Shown: positions 1 through 10,829 of the stretch, one piece after another
Position numbering within the stretch: the stretch's first letter is position 1
How the letters are laid out: each line of letters begins with the position of its first letter
Assembly (NCBI RefSeq): GCF_019823065.1
Contig: NZ_CP081966.1
Location: forward strand, 2,201,501 to 2,265,500
Direction: 5' to 3'
Source: Pseudomonas mosselii
Lineage (GTDB): Bacteria; Pseudomonadota; Gammaproteobacteria; Pseudomonadales; Pseudomonadaceae
Length of the DNA stretch: 64,000 nt
Program-made: the position numbers and the translations under genes
The notes under the pieces: model-generated
The model's database searches: none
Told to the model about the DNA's origin: nothing
What the model saw: the letters and a program-made list of their open reading frames with translations, nothing else

Positions 1-204
1 GTAGGTGGTGGGGACCTGCAGCGCCTCGCTGATGGCGGTGAGGTCGGCCACCGTGGGGCGTGAGAGGCCGCGCTCGACCTGGGAGAGAAAGCCCAGCGAG
101 CGCTTGACCCGGCCGGCCAGCTCGTCAAGGGTCAGCCCACGGTGCTTGCGCAGGTCGCGCACCAGTCGCGCCAGGCCTTGGTTGTCGTCGATCGGTTCAG
201 ACAT
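1..204 (-). CDS. XRE-family HTH regulator, cut by window edge
   Basis: Only the first 68 residues are visible, reading from the ATG at 204 toward base 1. They form a Cro/C1-type helix-turn-helix over roughly residues 12-66, with the segments LTLDELAGRV, LGFLSQVERG and PTVADL where the family has its first helices, recognition helix and following helix. Proteins with this N-terminus often carry a C-terminal cupin that senses a small molecule (PuuR type), but that part lies outside the window. The start overlaps the end of the upstream FAD oxidoreductase by 8 bases, so the two are probably one transcript with coupled translation. A role in controlling that oxidoreductase or its amine pathway is inferred from this position. 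Confidence 0.85.
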   Translation of the reverse strand, partial: MSEPIDDNQGLARLVRDLRKHRGLTLDELAGRVKRSLGFLSQVERGLSRPTVADLTAISEALQVPTTY

Positions 205-1486
205 GGTCGCGCATCCTGTACCAGGCTTTGGCGGCTGCTTCCAGGGGCGCGGCCAGCAGGTCGCCGCCAGGGAAGCGGCCATTGTCGATACTCTGGTAAA
301 GCGCGAGCAGATCGTCGTCACCTAGAATCGCGTCACTGACGGCGCGTGCGCCGGCCAGGGTTGGCAGCACCCCGTGCCCGGAGAATCCTTGCAGCCAGTA
401 GCGTTGGCCCTGACGGCCGATATCCGGGGCGCGCTGGATGCTGCAGTCGATATGGCCGCCCCAGGCATGTTCGATGGCCACCCCACGCAACTGCGGGAAC
501 ACCCGTTCCAGGTAGGGCCGTGTGGCGCTGGCGACGTCCTTGGGGATGCCGCCCAGGTAGGTGCAGCCGCCCCCGAAAAGCAGGCGATGGTCGGGTGTCA
601 GGCGGAAGTAGTCGGGAACGAACTGGTTGTCGATCACGCAGCTGTTGCGTGGCAGCAGCGAGGCGGCGAACTCGGCGTCCAGCGGCGCCGTGGCCACCTG
701 GTAGGAGCCCACCGGCAACAGGCGCCGTGACAGGGCACGGTCGAGCCGGTCGATATAGGCGTTGCAGGCCAGCACCAGTACGCGACTGCGCACCTCGCCC
801 TGATCGGTGCGGACGACGAAGCCATCGGCGTGTTCGTGGTAGTCGAGTACCTGGCTCTGCTCGTAGATCTGCCCGCCGTTCGCCTCGATCACACCGGCCA
901 GGCCCTGGGCCAGTTTCAGTGGGTTGAGGTGGGCGCCATTGGGGTCGTACAGCGCGGCCTGATAACGGGTGCTGTCGATCCACTCGGGCAATTCCTCGCG
1001 GCCGATCAGGCGCAGGCAGTCGTAGTCGAACTTCTCCTGTGCTTCACGTCGGGCCTCCTCCAGCAGTTTTACCCGACGTGGCAGTACGGCGGTCCACAGG
1101 CTGCCCAGGCGATTGTCGACGTCAAAGCCATGGCGCTGGGGCAGTTCACGCAGCTCGCGGGCGGCCCAGCACATGCTGTCCCACAGGCGTCGGCTGCGTT
1201 CCAGGCCTAGGGCTCGCTCCAGCGGGGGCATGTCGCACGACCAGCCCAGCAAGGCCTGGCCACCGTTGCGGCCCGACGCGGCCCAGGCCACCCGGCTGGC
1301 TTCCAGCAGGGTCACGCGCTGGCCGGCCAGTGTCAGGCGCAGGGCCGTGTGCAGGCCGCTGAAGCCGGCACCGACGATCAGGATGTCGGTGTCGTGGGTG
1401 CCCTGCAGGGTAGGGCGCAGGGGGATGGTGGCGGGGTAGGTGCGGGCGTAATAGCTGGCGACGTGCTGGGCGGATTGCTTGAACAT
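197..1486 (-). CDS. FAD-dependent amine/amino-acid oxidoreductase (DAO family, PuuB-like)
   Basis: A 429-residue protein with an N-terminal Rossmann FAD-binding motif, GAGFSG, near residue 38, followed by the acidic end of the second strand (LLEAS) and the GRNGG segment common to DAO-family flavoenzymes. A second conserved patch near the C-terminus (GFSGHGV) closes the FAD site. The family oxidises primary or secondary amines to imines with FAD and oxygen or another acceptor. The closest named type is gamma-glutamylputrescine oxidase PuuB, but the substrate cannot be read from sequence. An HTH regulator overlaps its 3' end. It is probably cytoplasmic, as no signal peptide is visible. Confidence 0.8.
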   Translation of the reverse strand: MFKQSAQHVASYYARTYPATIPLRPTLQGTHDTDILIVGAGFSGLHTALRLTLAGQRVTLLEASRVAWAASGRNGGQALLGWSCDMPPLERALGLERSRRLWDSMCWAARELRELPQRHGFDVDNRLGSLWTAVLPRRVKLLEEARREAQEKFDYDCLRLIGREELPEWIDSTRYQAALYDPNGAHLNPLKLAQGLAGVIEANGGQIYEQSQVLDYHEHADGFVVRTDQGEVRSRVLVLACNAYIDRLDRALSRRLLPVGSYQVATAPLDAEFAASLLPRNSCVIDNQFVPDYFRLTPDHRLLFGGGCTYLGGIPKDVASATRPYLERVFPQLRGVAIEHAWGGHIDCSIQRAPDIGRQGQRYWLQGFSGHGVLPTLAGARAVSDAILGDDDLLALYQSIDNGRFPGGDLLAAPLEAAAKAWYRMRDHV

Positions 1487-1502
1487 GCCGGGGCCTCGTG
1501 AA

Positions 1503-1531
1503 ATTTTTTCTGATCATTTTCATGAAAAAAT
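1503..1531. promoter_or_regulatory. AT-rich inverted repeat upstream of the oxidoreductase
   Basis: Just upstream of the oxidoreductase start lies an AT-rich stretch in which TTTTTTC is mirrored by GAAAAAA around a central TGATCATTTTCAT. It stands out in very GC-rich surroundings. It could be the operator of the HTH regulator encoded at the end of this operon, or simply the -10/-35 region. Confidence 0.3.
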
Positions 1532-1623
1532 AGCAGAGGGTTTTCATAGCGCCAGTCTTCCTAAGATGAGGTGCCTAGCATGACGGTCGGTATTTACGCG
1601 TTTTCTGTGGGAGCTCGTCTACC

Positions 1624-3570
1624 TTAAGTAGATGCCTTGCGCCGCGGCTGTCGGGGCTTGCTGGCTGCTGTCTTGCCCTTGGCGGCACCCTTGCGCTTCT
1701 TCTTCCACGGCGCCGCCGCCTTGCCCGCTGCCGGCCCGCTGATGGTCAGGCGCAGGCCGCTGCACCGTTGCACCAGCTTGCCCATCCAGGCCGACTGGCG
1801 GGTGACGAACTCGTCCAGGCTCATCTCGCCGCTCTGCACCATGTCCAGCGCCTGTTCCCAGATTGCGGTGGTGCCGGGGTCGGCGATGGCCCGGGGCACG
1901 GCGTCGATCAGGCTGAAGGCGGCGGGCGTGGCCGACAGCGCCTTGCCGTTCTTGACCAGGTAGCCACGGTCGAGCAGGCCCTGGATGATGCTGGCCCGGG
2001 TGGCCTCGGTGCCGATGCCAGTGGTTTCCTTGAGCTTCTGTTTCAGCCGAGGGTCGTCGACCAGCTTGGCGACGTTCTTCATCGCCTTGATCAGGTCGCC
2101 TTCGGTAAAGGGCTTGGGCGGCTGGGTCCACAGGTCCTTCAACTGCAGGTCTCGCACTGCGCAGTCCTGGCCTTCGCGCAGCGCCGGCAGCACCTGGGCC
2201 GGTGGCGCCTCGCGACCCTTGGTTGGGGTCAGTGCCTCGGGCAGCGCCCGGCGCCAACCCGGCTCGACGATCTGCTTGCCCACCGCCCGCAGCGCATGAC
2301 CGACGCAATCGAACTCGGCCTGGGTGCGGTCGTACTCGTGGTTGGGCAGGAACTGCGCCAGGTAACGGGCGCGGATCAGGGTATACACCGCCTTGTACTT
2401 GGGCGGCAGGCGCGCCGGGTCGCTGGCGGCGGCGGTGGGGATGATGCCGTGGTGGGCGCTGACCTTCTGGTCGTTCCATGCCCGTGAGCGGCGACCCGGG
2501 TCCAGGTGCGGCCGCAGCGGCGCGAGGCTGTCGTCTGCGCGCTGAAGGGCGGCGAGGATGCCGGCGGCCTCGCCGTGCTGGCTGAGAGGCAGGTAGCCGC
2601 TGTCGCTGCGCGGGTAGGTGATGAGTTTGTGGGTCTCGTACAGGGCCTGGGCGATGTCCAGGGTCTCCTGGGCGCCGAGGCCGAGCTTCTTCGAGCACAC
2701 CTCCTGCAGGGTGCCGAGGTCGAAAGGCAGGGGAGCCGCCTCGCGCACGCGTTCGGTGGCGATCTTGCGCACCCGGGCGCTGGCGGCCGCCTGCATGTCG
2801 GCGGCCGCCAGCTGGGCAAGGTCCTGCCTCAGGCAGCGACCCTGGTCGTCGCAGGCGTCCTCCGGCGCGCGCCACTGGGCGTTGAACACGCTGCCGGTGC
2901 TTTCCAGTTGCACCTCGATGGCCCAGAAAGGCACCGGCACGAAGTCGGCGATGCTGCGGTCGCGGTCCACCACCAGGCGCAGCGTCGGTGTCTGCACCCG
3001 GCCTACCGGCAGCACGCCCTGATAGCCGGACTGGCGGCCGAGCAGGGTGAACAGGCGGCTCATGTTCATGCCGATCAGCCAGTCGGCCCGCGAGCGGCCG
3101 AGGGCCGAATGGTACAGGCTGAAGGTCTCCTGGCCCGGCAGCAGGCGGCCCAGCGCCTTGCGGATCGAGGCATCGTCCAGCGCCGACAGCCACAGACGCT
3201 GGATCGGCCCCCGGTAGCGACAATGCTCGACCAGTTCACGAGCGATCATCTCGCCCTCGCGGTCGGCGTCGGTGGCGATCACCAGTTCGCGGGCCTCGCC
3301 GAGCAGGCGCTTGACCGCCTTGTACTGGCTGGCGGTCTTGGGCTTGACGGTCATCTTCCACTTTTGCGGGATGATCGGCAGGTCCTCGAGGACCCAGCGC
3401 TTGTAGCGCTCGTCGTAGCTGTCCGGCGGGGCGGTCTCGAGCAGGTGGCCGATGCACCAGGTCACGCAGACATCGGTGCCTTGCCAGCAGCCGTCGCCAC
3501 GACGCTGGGCGCCGAGGACCTTGGCGATGTCTTTTGCCTGGGAGGGTTTTTCGCAGAGGAAGAGGCGCAT
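1624..3570 (-). CDS. topB: DNA topoisomerase III
   Basis: A 648-residue type IA topoisomerase, the usual length for proteobacterial TopB. The N-terminal Toprim domain begins MRLFLCEKPSQAKDIA, with the catalytic Glu in CEKPS and the acidic cluster TDADREGE near residue 100. The active-site tyrosine lies in ITYPRSDSGYLP, at about residue 319, and would form the covalent 5'-phosphotyrosine link to DNA. The C-terminal tail is rich in Lys and Ala, as often seen for DNA contact. TopB decatenates DNA and resolves recombination intermediates, usually with RecQ. It is monocistronic, divergent from the lipase gene. Confidence 0.95.
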   Translation of the reverse strand: MRLFLCEKPSQAKDIAKVLGAQRRGDGCWQGTDVCVTWCIGHLLETAPPDSYDERYKRWVLEDLPIIPQKWKMTVKPKTASQYKAVKRLLGEARELVIATDADREGEMIARELVEHCRYRGPIQRLWLSALDDASIRKALGRLLPGQETFSLYHSALGRSRADWLIGMNMSRLFTLLGRQSGYQGVLPVGRVQTPTLRLVVDRDRSIADFVPVPFWAIEVQLESTGSVFNAQWRAPEDACDDQGRCLRQDLAQLAAADMQAAASARVRKIATERVREAAPLPFDLGTLQEVCSKKLGLGAQETLDIAQALYETHKLITYPRSDSGYLPLSQHGEAAGILAALQRADDSLAPLRPHLDPGRRSRAWNDQKVSAHHGIIPTAAASDPARLPPKYKAVYTLIRARYLAQFLPNHEYDRTQAEFDCVGHALRAVGKQIVEPGWRRALPEALTPTKGREAPPAQVLPALREGQDCAVRDLQLKDLWTQPPKPFTEGDLIKAMKNVAKLVDDPRLKQKLKETTGIGTEATRASIIQGLLDRGYLVKNGKALSATPAAFSLIDAVPRAIADPGTTAIWEQALDMVQSGEMSLDEFVTRQSAWMGKLVQRCSGLRLTISGPAAGKAAAPWKKKRKGAAKGKTAASKPRQPRRKAST

Positions 3571-3806
3571 GGCCGGAACGCTTGATCGCGGAAGATGGGC
3601 ACTAGGATGCGCAAGCCAGGGCGTGCAGGCAAGCTTTATCTGTATGCATGTACAGGTTTTTCGCCCGCATGTTTGGCAGGGTAGTCACCCCTTGGGGTTG
3701 GACGACTCGGCAAATGCGTGCCAGCTTTGCCTTTCGCCCGCCAGTTGTGTCACTGGACGATGTCGCTGGGGTGTCCTTCCTACAAGAACAACAGGGATGT
3801 AAACCA

Positions 3807-5657
3807 ATGCCCGTTTTCGATTACCGACAGCTCGACAGCACTGCCTCCTCCTCGCTCTATAAAGATGCCATGGCCCTGGCCACCTATGCCTACCATGGCA
3901 TCGACGATGGCTTCAGCGCCGGCTACCAGAAGTACGGTTTTGGCCTGGGCCTGCCGGCCACCCTGGTCAAGGCGCTGATCGGCGGCACCGACAGTCAGGG
4001 CGTCATTCCCGGCATCCCCTGGAACCCTGACTCCGAAGCCCGGGCCCTGGCGCAGGTCAAGGCCGCCGGCTGGACGCCGATCAGCGCGGCGCAGCTGGGC
4101 TATCAGGGCAAGACCGACGCCCGCGGCACATTCCATGGCGAAGCGCCGGGCTACACCTCGGCACAGGTGGAAATCCTTGGGCGCTACGATGCCGCCGGCC
4201 AGCTCAGCGGCATCGGCATCGCCTTCCGCGGCACCAGCGGCCCGCGTGAGAACCTGCTGGGTGACACCATCGGTGACGCCATCAACGACCTGCTGGCGGC
4301 GATCGGCCCGGCCGGTTATGCCCGTGACTACGCCGGTAACGCATTCGGGCAACTGCTCGCCGATGTGGCGGCCTTCGCCAAGGCCAACGGCCTGAGCGGC
4401 GCCGATGTCACCGTCAGTGGTCACAGCCTAGGCGGCCTGGCGGTCAACAGCCTGGCCGATCTCAGCGGCTCGCGCTGGGGCGGTTTCTACCAGGATGCGC
4501 GTTACGTCGCCTTCGCCTCGCCGACCCAGGCCGCCGACGCCAGCAAGGTGCTCAATATCGGCTATGAGAACGACCCGGTGTTCCGCGTGCTCGACGGCAC
4601 CTCGGCAACCTGGGGCACCCTGGGCGTGCACGACGGCGCCAAGGCCTCGGCCACCAACAACATTGTCAACTTCAACGACCACTACGCCTCCGACGCCTGG
4701 AACCTGCTGCCGTTCTCCATCGGCAACATCGCCACTTGGTTGTCGCACCTGCCGACGGCCTACGCCGATGGCCTTGGTCGGGTGCTGGGGTCGTCGTTCT
4801 ATCAATGGACCAGCCGCGACTCGACCATCGTGGTCAGCAACCTGTCCGATGTCACCCGTGGCTCGACCTGGGTCGAGGACCTCAACCGCAATGCCGAGCC
4901 GCACAAAGGCAGCACCTTCATCATCGGCTCCGACCAGGATGACCTGATCCACGGCGGGCGTGGCAACGACTACCTTGAGGGGCGGGCCGGCAATGACACC
5001 TTCCGCGACGACGGCGGCTTCAACCTGATCGACGGCGGCGCCGGCCATGACACCCTGAAGCTGCAGGACGCCCTGGCCAACCTGAGCATCGCCCGGGACG
5101 GCGAGGGCACGCTGTACGTGCGCGACGCCCAGGGCGGCATCAGCCTGGTGCGCAATGTCGAGAACCTGGTGAGCAAGGAGTCGAGCCTGCTGATCTTCAG
5201 CAAGGAGGTCAGCCATGGGGTCGCGGCGCAGGGGCTGTTCGAGAGCGGCAAGGTCACGCCCTACGCGTCTTCGCTCAACGGCACCCAGGCTGGCGACCAA
5301 CTGGTGGCGGGCAACCAGGGTCAGTGGTTGTTTGGCCTGGGCGGTGACGATCGGCTGCAGGGCGGTGCTGGCAATGACGTGCTGGTCGGCGGCGCGGGCA
5401 ACGATGTGCTCATTGGCGGCGGCGGGCGCGACACCTTCCTGTTCAGCGAGCATTTTGGCCAGGATCGGGTGCTGGACTTCTCCGGGCAGGACCGGCTGGT
5501 GTTCATTGGCGTGGACAGAGGTACGGCGGCGCCGGACTGGCGTGCCCATGCCAGCCAGGTTGGCAATGACCTGGTGCTGAAGTTCGGGGGGGATAGCGTG
5601 ACGCTGGTGGGGATCTCGGCCCAGGGGGTGGGGGATGGGCAGATTGTGATTGCCTGA
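3807..5657 (+). CDS. Family I.3 RTX lipase / polyurethanase (PueA/TliA-like), type I secreted
   Basis: A 616-residue secreted lipase beginning MPVFDYRQLD. The reading frame stays open further upstream, but this start matches family I.3 lipases. The nucleophile is Ser207 in GHSLGG; Asp256 (YENDP) and His314 (WLSHLP) fit the known triad of the Pseudomonas sp. MIS38 lipase within one residue. Two blocks of calcium-binding RTX nonapeptides (GGxGxDxx) lie at about residues 374-414 and 502-545, and the C-terminus looks like a type I secretion signal, with no N-terminal signal peptide. Such enzymes hydrolyse triglycerides and some polyester polyurethanes. The ABC exporter genes often found beside them are absent here, so export must use a transporter encoded elsewhere. 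Confidence 0.92.
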   Translation: MPVFDYRQLDSTASSSLYKDAMALATYAYHGIDDGFSAGYQKYGFGLGLPATLVKALIGGTDSQGVIPGIPWNPDSEARALAQVKAAGWTPISAAQLGYQGKTDARGTFHGEAPGYTSAQVEILGRYDAAGQLSGIGIAFRGTSGPRENLLGDTIGDAINDLLAAIGPAGYARDYAGNAFGQLLADVAAFAKANGLSGADVTVSGHSLGGLAVNSLADLSGSRWGGFYQDARYVAFASPTQAADASKVLNIGYENDPVFRVLDGTSATWGTLGVHDGAKASATNNIVNFNDHYASDAWNLLPFSIGNIATWLSHLPTAYADGLGRVLGSSFYQWTSRDSTIVVSNLSDVTRGSTWVEDLNRNAEPHKGSTFIIGSDQDDLIHGGRGNDYLEGRAGNDTFRDDGGFNLIDGGAGHDTLKLQDALANLSIARDGEGTLYVRDAQGGISLVRNVENLVSKESSLLIFSKEVSHGVAAQGLFESGKVTPYASSLNGTQAGDQLVAGNQGQWLFGLGGDDRLQGGAGNDVLVGGAGNDVLIGGGGRDTFLFSEHFGQDRVLDFSGQDRLVFIGVDRGTAAPDWRAHASQVGNDLVLKFGGDSVTLVGISAQGVGDGQIVIA

Positions 5658-5676
5658 GGGGTAGGGCGTAACCCTC

Positions 5677-5716
5677 TAGGAGCGGCCTTGCCGACGCCTC
5701 GGCAAGGCCGCTCCTA
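5677..5716. terminator. 18-bp perfect hairpin after the lipase gene
   Basis: TAGGAGCGGCCTTGCCGA is mirrored exactly after a 4-base loop (CGCC). The arm shares its GGAGCGGCCTTG core with the larger element at 8896-9015, so this is a member of a chromosomal repeat family that here can act as a bidirectional terminator between convergent genes. No long T-run follows. Confidence 0.7.
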
Positions 5717-5739
5717 AAAGAGCAGGCCAACGTGATGGC

Positions 5740-6174
5740 TCAGGCCATCTCGCGCGAGTCGCGAACCATGTCCACGTGCGGAATGCCAGCCTCGAGGAAC
5801 TCCTCGCTGACCACGCGGAACCCCAGGCGCTCATAGAATGGCGTGGCGTGCACCTGGGCGCTGAGCATCTGCTGCTTGAGGTCGCGGTTCTGCGCCTCGA
5901 CGATCACCGCGCGCATCAGTGCGTCGCCCACATGCAGGCCGCGCCAGTCCTTGAGCACCGAGACCCGGCCGATGGTGCCGTCGGGCAGCAGGCGGGCGGT
6001 ACCGATCGGGTAGTCGCCCTCCATGGCCAGGAAGTGCACGGCGGTCGGGTCTTCTGCGTCGAATTCCAGCTCCGGCGGCACGTGCTGCTCGGCGACGAAC
6101 ACGGCGCTGCGGATACGGTGGATGTCGGCGTTGTCCTTGTGCCAGTCGGCCAGTCGAACACTGATCTTATTCAT
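5740..6174 (-). CDS. GNAT-family N-acetyltransferase
   Basis: A 144-residue single-domain GNAT protein. Motif A (GRVSVLKDWRGLHVGDALM, about residues 68-86) supplies the acetyl-CoA pyrophosphate loop. The C-terminal FYERLGFRVVSEEF is the usual motif B, followed by the closing IPHVDM strand. Size and layout resemble the ElaA-like branch; the acceptor substrate is unknown. Its start overlaps the end of roxA by 8 bases, so it is translationally coupled to that gene and probably made from the same mRNA. Confidence 0.85.
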   Translation of the reverse strand: MNKISVRLADWHKDNADIHRIRSAVFVAEQHVPPELEFDAEDPTAVHFLAMEGDYPIGTARLLPDGTIGRVSVLKDWRGLHVGDALMRAVIVEAQNRDLKQQMLSAQVHATPFYERLGFRVVSEEFLEAGIPHVDMVRDSREMA

Positions 6175-7333
6175 CGGCGAATCCCAGGCTGCCTTGCATG
6201 ACCAGCTGTTGTACCAGCATCAGGCCGTCTTCGTCTTCCAGCCACTGCCCAAGGTTCTCGCTGTGCAGGGCATCGGCGGAGCAGATCAGCTTCAGCAGCT
6301 CGCGCAGTTTGCCCGGCAGCGGGCAGCTGCGACCGCTGGCGAACAGCAACAGGTCGTCGCCGAACTCCGACCAGGCCAGGCGTGCGCTCGGGTTGCGGAT
6401 CAGGATGGCGCCCTGGCCGAGGTAGTCGAGCAGCTCCTGCTCGCTCAGCTCTTCACCCACCACCTGCTCGGGATAACGCGGCTCGGTCATGAACTGGCCG
6501 AACCAGGTCAGCAGCAGGTCCTTGTCGGCCATGTGCTTGTCGATCAGCGCCTTGAGGCGGTCGAGGGCGTCGTGCTGGATCTGGTGCGGGTCGCTGACCG
6601 GCTGGGCGTCGGCGTCGCTGTAGCGCTCTTCCTCCGGCAGGAACTGGCCGAGGAAGTCGGTGAAGTGGGTCAGCACTTCGGCGGCGCTCGGGGCGCGGAA
6701 GCCCACCGAGTAGGTCAGGCACTCGCTCTCGGCAACGCCGTAGTGGGCCAGGCGCGGCGGCAGGTAGAGCATGTCACCCGGCTCCAGGGTCCACTCTTCG
6801 CTCTGCTCGAAGTCGGCCAGGATGCGCAGGTCGGCGTGGTCGATCAGCGCGCTGTCGCTGTTGCACATCTGTCCGACTTTCCAGTTGCGCGTGCCGTCGC
6901 CCTGCAGCAGGAATACGTCGTAGTTGTCGAAGTGCGGGCCGACGCTGCCGCCGGGCGCCGCATAGCTGATCATCACATCGTCGATGCGCCAGCTCGGCAG
7001 GAAGCGGAACGCTTCGAGCAGCTCGGCCACTTCCGGCACGAACTGGTCAACCGCCTGCACCAGCAGGGTCCAGTCGCGCTCGGGCAGGTCGGCGAAAGCG
7101 TCCTCGGCGAACGGGCCGCGGCGCAGCTCCCACGGGCGCTCGCCGTGTTCGAGTACCAGGCGCGACTCGACTTCTTCTTCCAGGGCCAGGCCGGCCAGCT
7201 CGTCGGCGTCGATGGGGCTGACGAAGTCGGGGAAGGCCTGACGCACCAGCAGCGGCTTTTTCTGCCAGTAGTCGCGCAGGAATTCACGGGCCGTGAGGCC
7301 GCCCAACAGTTGCAGTGGAGTATCAGAATTCAT
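6167..7333 (-). CDS. roxA: Ribosomal oxygenase RoxA/YcfD (uL16 arginine 3-hydroxylase)
   Basis: A 388-residue JmjC/cupin 2-oxoglutarate and Fe(II) dioxygenase. The metal triad starts with the HxD of GPHFDNYDVF and ends with the His of PPRLAHYGVAES. The N-terminus (LGGLTAREFLRDYWQKKPLL) is characteristic of the YcfD group. Known members hydroxylate an arginine of ribosomal protein L16. The ATG at 7333 was chosen because AGG lies six bases upstream; a TTG six bases earlier is less likely. It is first in a two-gene unit with the overlapping GNAT gene, downstream of the purB terminator. Confidence 0.9.
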   Translation of the reverse strand: MNSDTPLQLLGGLTAREFLRDYWQKKPLLVRQAFPDFVSPIDADELAGLALEEEVESRLVLEHGERPWELRRGPFAEDAFADLPERDWTLLVQAVDQFVPEVAELLEAFRFLPSWRIDDVMISYAAPGGSVGPHFDNYDVFLLQGDGTRNWKVGQMCNSDSALIDHADLRILADFEQSEEWTLEPGDMLYLPPRLAHYGVAESECLTYSVGFRAPSAAEVLTHFTDFLGQFLPEEERYSDADAQPVSDPHQIQHDALDRLKALIDKHMADKDLLLTWFGQFMTEPRYPEQVVGEELSEQELLDYLGQGAILIRNPSARLAWSEFGDDLLLFASGRSCPLPGKLRELLKLICSADALHSENLGQWLEDEDGLMLVQQLVMQGSLGFADE

Positions 7334-7376
7334 GTTCAACCTATTGAAAAAACTTAGTTTTCGTACGGGAATAAAA

Positions 7377-7398
7377 ACGCCCGGCCAGGCCGGGCGTT
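7377..7398 (-). terminator. Rho-independent terminator of purB
   Basis: Read on the minus strand, CGCCCGGCC-TG-GCCGGGCG is followed by a T-run (GTTTTTATT). It lies 17 bases past the purB stop and separates purB from roxA, which has the same orientation. Confidence 0.85.
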
Positions 7399-7414
7399 GT
7401 ACGCGACGCTCAGC

Positions 7415-9015
<1,601 letters not shown>

Positions 9016-9022
9016 TACTGCG

Positions 9023-9649
9023 TCAATCGTTGGTACGCATCATCCCGTACAGTTCATTGAGCAACTTGCGCCGGCTGAACACCAGCTGCCAGCGGTGCCC
9101 GCCCAGCTGGCGCCACAGGCGCGCCGCGCGGATGCCGGCCAGCAGCAGGGCGCGGATCTTCGAGGCGTTGCTGGCCTGCTGCAGGAAACGCATGTCGCCG
9201 TGCACCTGGATGCGCTGGCGCAGGGTGCTCAGGGTGTCCTGGTACAAGGCTCCACTGGAAGCAATAACGTTTTCGTGAACCAGGCCGAAATGCTCGGCCT
9301 GGGACTGGATCTGCGGCAGGCGGTTGCCGATGGTGTCGAGCATGTCGCCACGCTTGTTCAGCTGGCGCTCAAGGCCCAGCATCGACAGGGCGTAGCGCAG
9401 CGGCTCGCGCTGCAGGCTGCTGGGGTCGCGCTCCAGGGCGCCGACCAGCGCGCGGTAGCCGTCGCGCAGGTTGAGGTCGTCGCCGCCGAACACCTCCAGG
9501 GTATCCTTCGGGTCGCGCACCAGCAGGCTGCCGAGCATGCAACCGATGTTGGCTTCGCTGGCCTGGCCGGTGCGGGCGATGCGGTCGACCAGCACCGCGG
9601 CCTGGAACACACCACCCAGGGCGACCAACTGCTCCTGAAGGTTGTTCAT
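9023..9649 (-). CDS. hflD: High-frequency lysogenization protein HflD homologue
   Basis: A 208-residue, mostly helical protein starting [18 protein letters not shown]. It has the family segments LVDRIARTG and LGSLLVRDP, and ends with basic residues. In E. coli HflD is a peripheral membrane protein that binds phage lambda CII; its general cell role is not settled. The gene is placed after mnmA in most gammaproteobacteria, and here the start overlaps the mnmA stop by 4 bases (ATGA), showing coupling. Confidence 0.92.
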   Translation of the reverse strand: MNNLQEQLVALGGVFQAAVLVDRIARTGQASEANIGCMLGSLLVRDPKDTLEVFGGDDLNLRDGYRALVGALERDPSSLQREPLRYALSMLGLERQLNKRGDMLDTIGNRLPQIQSQAEHFGLVHENVIASSGALYQDTLSTLRQRIQVHGDMRFLQQASNASKIRALLLAGIRAARLWRQLGGHRWQLVFSRRKLLNELYGMMRTND

Positions 9650-10770
9650 CGGCGCGGGCTCCACGGCTCGGCGATCTCGATCACGCCGCCGCCCAGGCAC
9701 ACCTCGCCGTCATAGAACACCACCGACTGGCCCGGGGTGACGGCGCGCTGCGGCTCGTCGAACACGGCGCGGTAGCCGCTCTCGGTGCGTTCCAGGGTGC
9801 ACTGCTGGTCGCCCTGGCGGTAGCGCACCTTGGCGGTCAGGCGGCGCGGGCTGGACAGGTCGATCGGGTTGACCCAGAAAATTTCCGAGGCCAGCAGGGC
9901 GCGGGAGAACAGCCACGGGTGCTCGTTGCCCTGGCCGACCACCAGCACATTGCGCGCGAGGTCTTTTTCCAGCACGTACCACGGCTCGTCGCCGGCGTCC
10001 TTCAGGCCGCCGATGCCCAGGCCCTGGCGCTGGCCGATGGTGTGGTACATCAGGCCATGGTGCTGGCCGATCACTTCACCCTCGGTGGTCTGGATCTCGC
10101 CGGGCTGGGCCGGCAGGTACTGCTTGAGAAAATCGCTGAAGCGGCGCTCGCCGATGAAGCAGATGCCGGTGGAGTCCTTCTTCTTGGCGGTGGCCAGGCC
10201 GTGTTTTTCGGCGATGGCGCGTACCTCGGGCTTTTCCAGCTCGCCGACCGGGAACAGGGTGCGGGCGATTTCCTTGCCGCCGACGGCATGCAGGAAATAG
10301 CTCTGGTCCTTGTTCGGGTCCAGGCCCTTGAGCAGCTCGGTCAGCGCGCCAGTGTCGCGGCGGCGCACGTAGTGGCCAGTGGCGATCAGGTCGGCGCCCA
10401 GGGACAGGGCGTAGTCGAGGAACGCCTTGAACTTGATCTCGCGGTTGCAGAGGATGTCCGGGTTGGGCGTACGGCCGGCCTTGTACTCCTCGAGGAAGTG
10501 CTCGAACACGTTGTCCCAGTATTCGGCGGCGAAGTTGGCAGTGTGCAGCTTGATGCCGATGCGGTCGCACACGGCCTGGGCGTCGGCCAGGTCTTCGCGG
10601 GCGGTGCAGTATTCGGTGCCGTCGTCTTCTTCCCAGTTCTTCATGAACAGACCTTCCACCTGGTAGCCCTGCTCGATGAGCAGAAGGGCGGAGACGGAAG
10701 AGTCCACGCCGCCGGACATGCCGACGATGACGCGGGTCTTGGCGGGGTCTTTGAGTGCTGGGCTGGTCAT
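9646..10770 (-). CDS. mnmA: tRNA-specific 2-thiouridylase MnmA
   Basis: A 374-residue PP-loop ATPase with SGGVDSS near residue 20, the [14 protein letters not shown] segment containing the first catalytic Cys, and [14 protein letters not shown] containing the second. It adenylates U34 and inserts sulfur to make s2U in tRNA Lys, Glu and Gln. The sulfur arrives through the Tus relay, whose genes (tusDCBE) are encoded at 30,518-31,899 in this same window. It overlaps hflD and is preceded by a nudix gene. Confidence 0.96.
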   Translation of the reverse strand: MTSPALKDPAKTRVIVGMSGGVDSSVSALLLIEQGYQVEGLFMKNWEEDDGTEYCTAREDLADAQAVCDRIGIKLHTANFAAEYWDNVFEHFLEEYKAGRTPNPDILCNREIKFKAFLDYALSLGADLIATGHYVRRRDTGALTELLKGLDPNKDQSYFLHAVGGKEIARTLFPVGELEKPEVRAIAEKHGLATAKKKDSTGICFIGERRFSDFLKQYLPAQPGEIQTTEGEVIGQHHGLMYHTIGQRQGLGIGGLKDAGDEPWYVLEKDLARNVLVVGQGNEHPWLFSRALLASEIFWVNPIDLSSPRRLTAKVRYRQGDQQCTLERTESGYRAVFDEPQRAVTPGQSVVFYDGEVCLGGGVIEIAEPWSPRR

Positions 10771-10829
10771 GGCTACCGGTGTGTATCAGAGGGGAAAAAC
10801 GCCGATTCTATCAAACCCGTGGGCTGGCG

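Noticed and set aside
3648..3806. Upstream extension of the lipase frame
   Set aside because: Homologous lipases begin at MPVFDYRQ, and the triad numbering fits only that start.
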